A stretch of 8,790 nt of DNA from Verrucomicrobiota bacterium (lineage in GTDB: Bacteria; Verrucomicrobiota; Verrucomicrobiia; Limisphaerales; UBA8199). Shown here piece by piece: positions 7,713 to 8,790 of the stretch. The first letter of the stretch is position 1. The number at the start of each line of letters is the position of its first letter. Where the stretch lies: contig JAPLUA010000251.1 of assembly GCA_026397855.1 (NCBI GenBank), positions 1 to 8,790 of the forward strand. Reading direction: 5' to 3'. The translations under genes were made by a program, and so were the position numbers. The notes below the pieces were generated by a model. It was not told the origin of the DNA. It did no database searches and worked only from the letters and a program-made list of their open reading frames with translations.

Positions 7713-8384
7713 CTACTCGTGGCAGCAGGAAGCGCCGCTGCCGGAGAGGACAGGGCTGACATAAGGGATGCCCAGGGACATGCCGCGCAGGATCAGCAGG
7801 GTGGCGAGCAGGAAGACGCAGGCCGGGATGGCCCGCACCAGCAGCAGTCGCAACGAGGTCGGCACCAGCTTTCCGGAGAGGCTGATGGCCAGCATCATCG
7901 GCGTCGTGCCCGCGCCGAAGGCGGCCATGTAGAGCACGCCGGCCAGGATGCCGCCCGTGGCGGCGGCGCCCGCGCAGGCCACATAGACCAGGCCGCACGG
8001 CAGCAGCCCGTTGAGCAGCCCGAGCAGCGCCAGCCCGGCAAACGTGCGGCGGCGCAGCAGGCCCGCCATGCGCGACTTGAGCTGGTTCACCGCGAACGTC
8101 ACCGGGCGCCACAGGGCCAGCCGCCGCGAAGCGAAGAGCCCGAGCAGCAGCGCCACGCCCAGCCCGATGGACACCCACCGCTGCACCCCGGCCAGCACAA
8201 AGGTCCTGCCCGCGAGCCCGAACACAACCCCCATCAGGCAATAGGTCGCGATCCGGCCCAGGTTATAGGCGACCCGCAGGGCCAAGGCCAGCGGCCCGCA
8301 CATGCCGGCGCAATGCAGGCTGCCCACCAGCCCGAGAATGAAAGCGGTCCAGCAGTCCAGGGAAGAGTAACCCATAACCAACAT
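7713..8384 (-). CDS. TauE/SafE (UreH/DsbD-like) membrane protein of a cbb3 oxidase accessory locus
   Basis: This 223-residue polytopic inner-membrane protein has about six hydrophobic segments. It carries the paired half-motifs of the UreH/DsbD-like branch of the sulfite exporter family: GSLHCAGMCGPLAL (21-34, with C25 and C29) and GLLPCGLVY (126-134, C130). YNLGRIATYCLMG (40-52) is also typical. The C-terminus ends in SCCHE, a possible metal ligand set. Family members beside ccoG/ccoH genes are thought to help copper or redox handling during cbb3 cytochrome oxidase maturation; the exact substrate is not established. The ATG shares one base with the stop of the upstream FixH gene (TGATG), so translation is probably coupled. 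A start at 8375 (MGYSSLD) would shorten it by three residues. It is the last gene of its run and faces the convergent htrA-linked gene. The annotation sulfite exporter should not be taken literally here. Confidence 0.88.
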   Translation of the reverse strand: MLVMGYSSLDCWTAFILGLVGSLHCAGMCGPLALALRVAYNLGRIATYCLMGVVFGLAGRTFVLAGVQRWVSIGLGVALLLGLFASRRLALWRPVTFAVNQLKSRMAGLLRRRTFAGLALLGLLNGLLPCGLVYVACAGAAATGGILAGVLYMAAFGAGTTPMMLAISLSGKLVPTSLRLLLVRAIPACVFLLATLLILRGMSLGIPYVSPVLSGSGASCCHE

Positions 8385-8790
8385 CAGGAGGCCTTGGCGC
8401 CCACGACCACCTTTTCCTCGAGGTAGTAGCTCTGTTCCCCGGAGGTCCAGGAGACGCGCACCCGCCAGAGCCCTTCGGCCAGGCCGGCGGCATCCAAATG
8501 CTGAACGCCATTGGCATCGGGCTCCAGCGAGACCGCGCGGTCCAGACCCGCAGCCGAGGGCCGGTACAGCTCTATGGACCCCCGGACCTTGCTTCGGCTC
8601 TGCCCGCCCGGCAGGTGGACGGTGATGCGCTTTCCCGCCAGCTCATAAATCACCGATGCCTTGCTCGCCTCGCGCCGGGTCAGTTCGACCCGGTCAATCT
8701 GGCTTTGGAATCTGAGCTCCTGCTCGTAGTAGTCCTTGCTGACGAGGTCCGACTTCTGGGAGCAGGCCATGACGAGCAGGCCGGCGATGC
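8384..8790 (-). CDS. ccoH: FixH/CcoH cbb3 oxidase assembly protein, N-terminus beyond the window
   Basis: The reading frame stays open to the right edge, so the 5' end is missing. About 134 residues are visible. The visible part begins with the end of a hydrophobic segment (IAGLLVMACS) and continues with DLVSKDYYEQELRFQSQIDR, the hallmark of FixH. A beta-rich domain of about 90 residues follows (HLPGGQSRSKVRGSIELYRPS to EGLWRVRVSWTSGEQSYYLEEKVVV). FixH/CcoH proteins are single-pass membrane proteins that interact with cbb3 oxidase subunits and are needed for stable assembly. The Cys at the end of the hydrophobic segment (VMAC) faintly resembles a lipobox, but an ordinary membrane anchor is more likely for this family. 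An internal ATG at 8770 is not the real start, because it would cut the membrane segment. Its TGA overlaps the TauE/SafE ATG. ccoG and the oxidase genes would be expected further right. Confidence 0.88.
   Translation of the reverse strand, partial: IAGLLVMACSQKSDLVSKDYYEQELRFQSQIDRVELTRREASKASVIYELAGKRITVHLPGGQSRSKVRGSIELYRPSAAGLDRAVSLEPDANGVQHLDAAGLAEGLWRVRVSWTSGEQSYYLEEKVVVGAKAS

Noticed and set aside
7680..8426. A 248-codon plus-strand open frame opposite the TauE/SafE gene
   Set aside because: Its translation is Gln/His/Arg-rich and featureless, while the minus strand has the family motifs SLHCAGMCG and LLPCGLVY.

Overview
This 8.8 kb window comes from a GC-rich, Gram-negative-type bacterial chromosome. 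That reading rests on a periplasmic HtrA/Deg protease, cbb3-oxidase assembly genes, mixed ATG/GTG starts and only partial use of Shine-Dalgarno sites. The gene mix and the short tandem repeats in the gaps make me lean towards the Planctomycetes-Verrucomicrobia-Chlamydiae group, possibly Verrucomicrobiota. This is a weak inference that needs a database search. No rRNA, tRNA, CRISPR array, insertion sequence or phage module is visible.

Left part (90-5200, all minus strand). Five genes run in one direction with gaps of 34, 9, about 125 and -4 bp. In order of transcription they are: a small three-helix membrane protein, a family 2 glycosyltransferase, a membrane histidine kinase (CHASE-PAS-HisKA-HATPase, no receiver), a receiver-Hpt protein with an intact phosphorelay histidine, and a second receiver-Hpt protein whose Hpt histidine is replaced by threonine. 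The last two overlap by ATGA. The kinase plus the two receiver-Hpt proteins look like a hybrid-kinase phosphorelay split into separate polypeptides. No DNA-binding or enzymatic output domain is encoded nearby.

Middle (5201-5394). This divergent intergenic region is rich in symmetric elements: a perfect 14-bp direct repeat, a 7-bp-arm hairpin, a 5-bp-arm palindrome and an 11-bp-phased direct repeat. They lie between the membrane-protein gene (minus) and htrA (plus) and are candidate operators.

Right part. On the plus strand (5395-7601) a full-length HtrA/DegQ-type protease is joined by a TGATG stop/start overlap to an uncharacterised basic 228-residue protein. On the minus strand a FixH/CcoH gene, cut by the right edge, overlaps by TGATG a TauE/SafE (UreH/DsbD-like) membrane protein. 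That pair is typical of the accessory end of a cbb3 cytochrome oxidase cluster, which probably continues beyond the right edge.

Three gaps next to gene 3' ends each hold a short tandem repeat of a different unit length: 9 bp at 13-40, 7 bp at 1751-1792 and 11 bp at 7630-7662. The most notable points are the degenerate Hpt domain, the split phosphorelay with no visible output, the uncharacterised protein coupled to HtrA, and the operator-like repeats in the divergent region. I see no clear multi-gene system that is wholly new.
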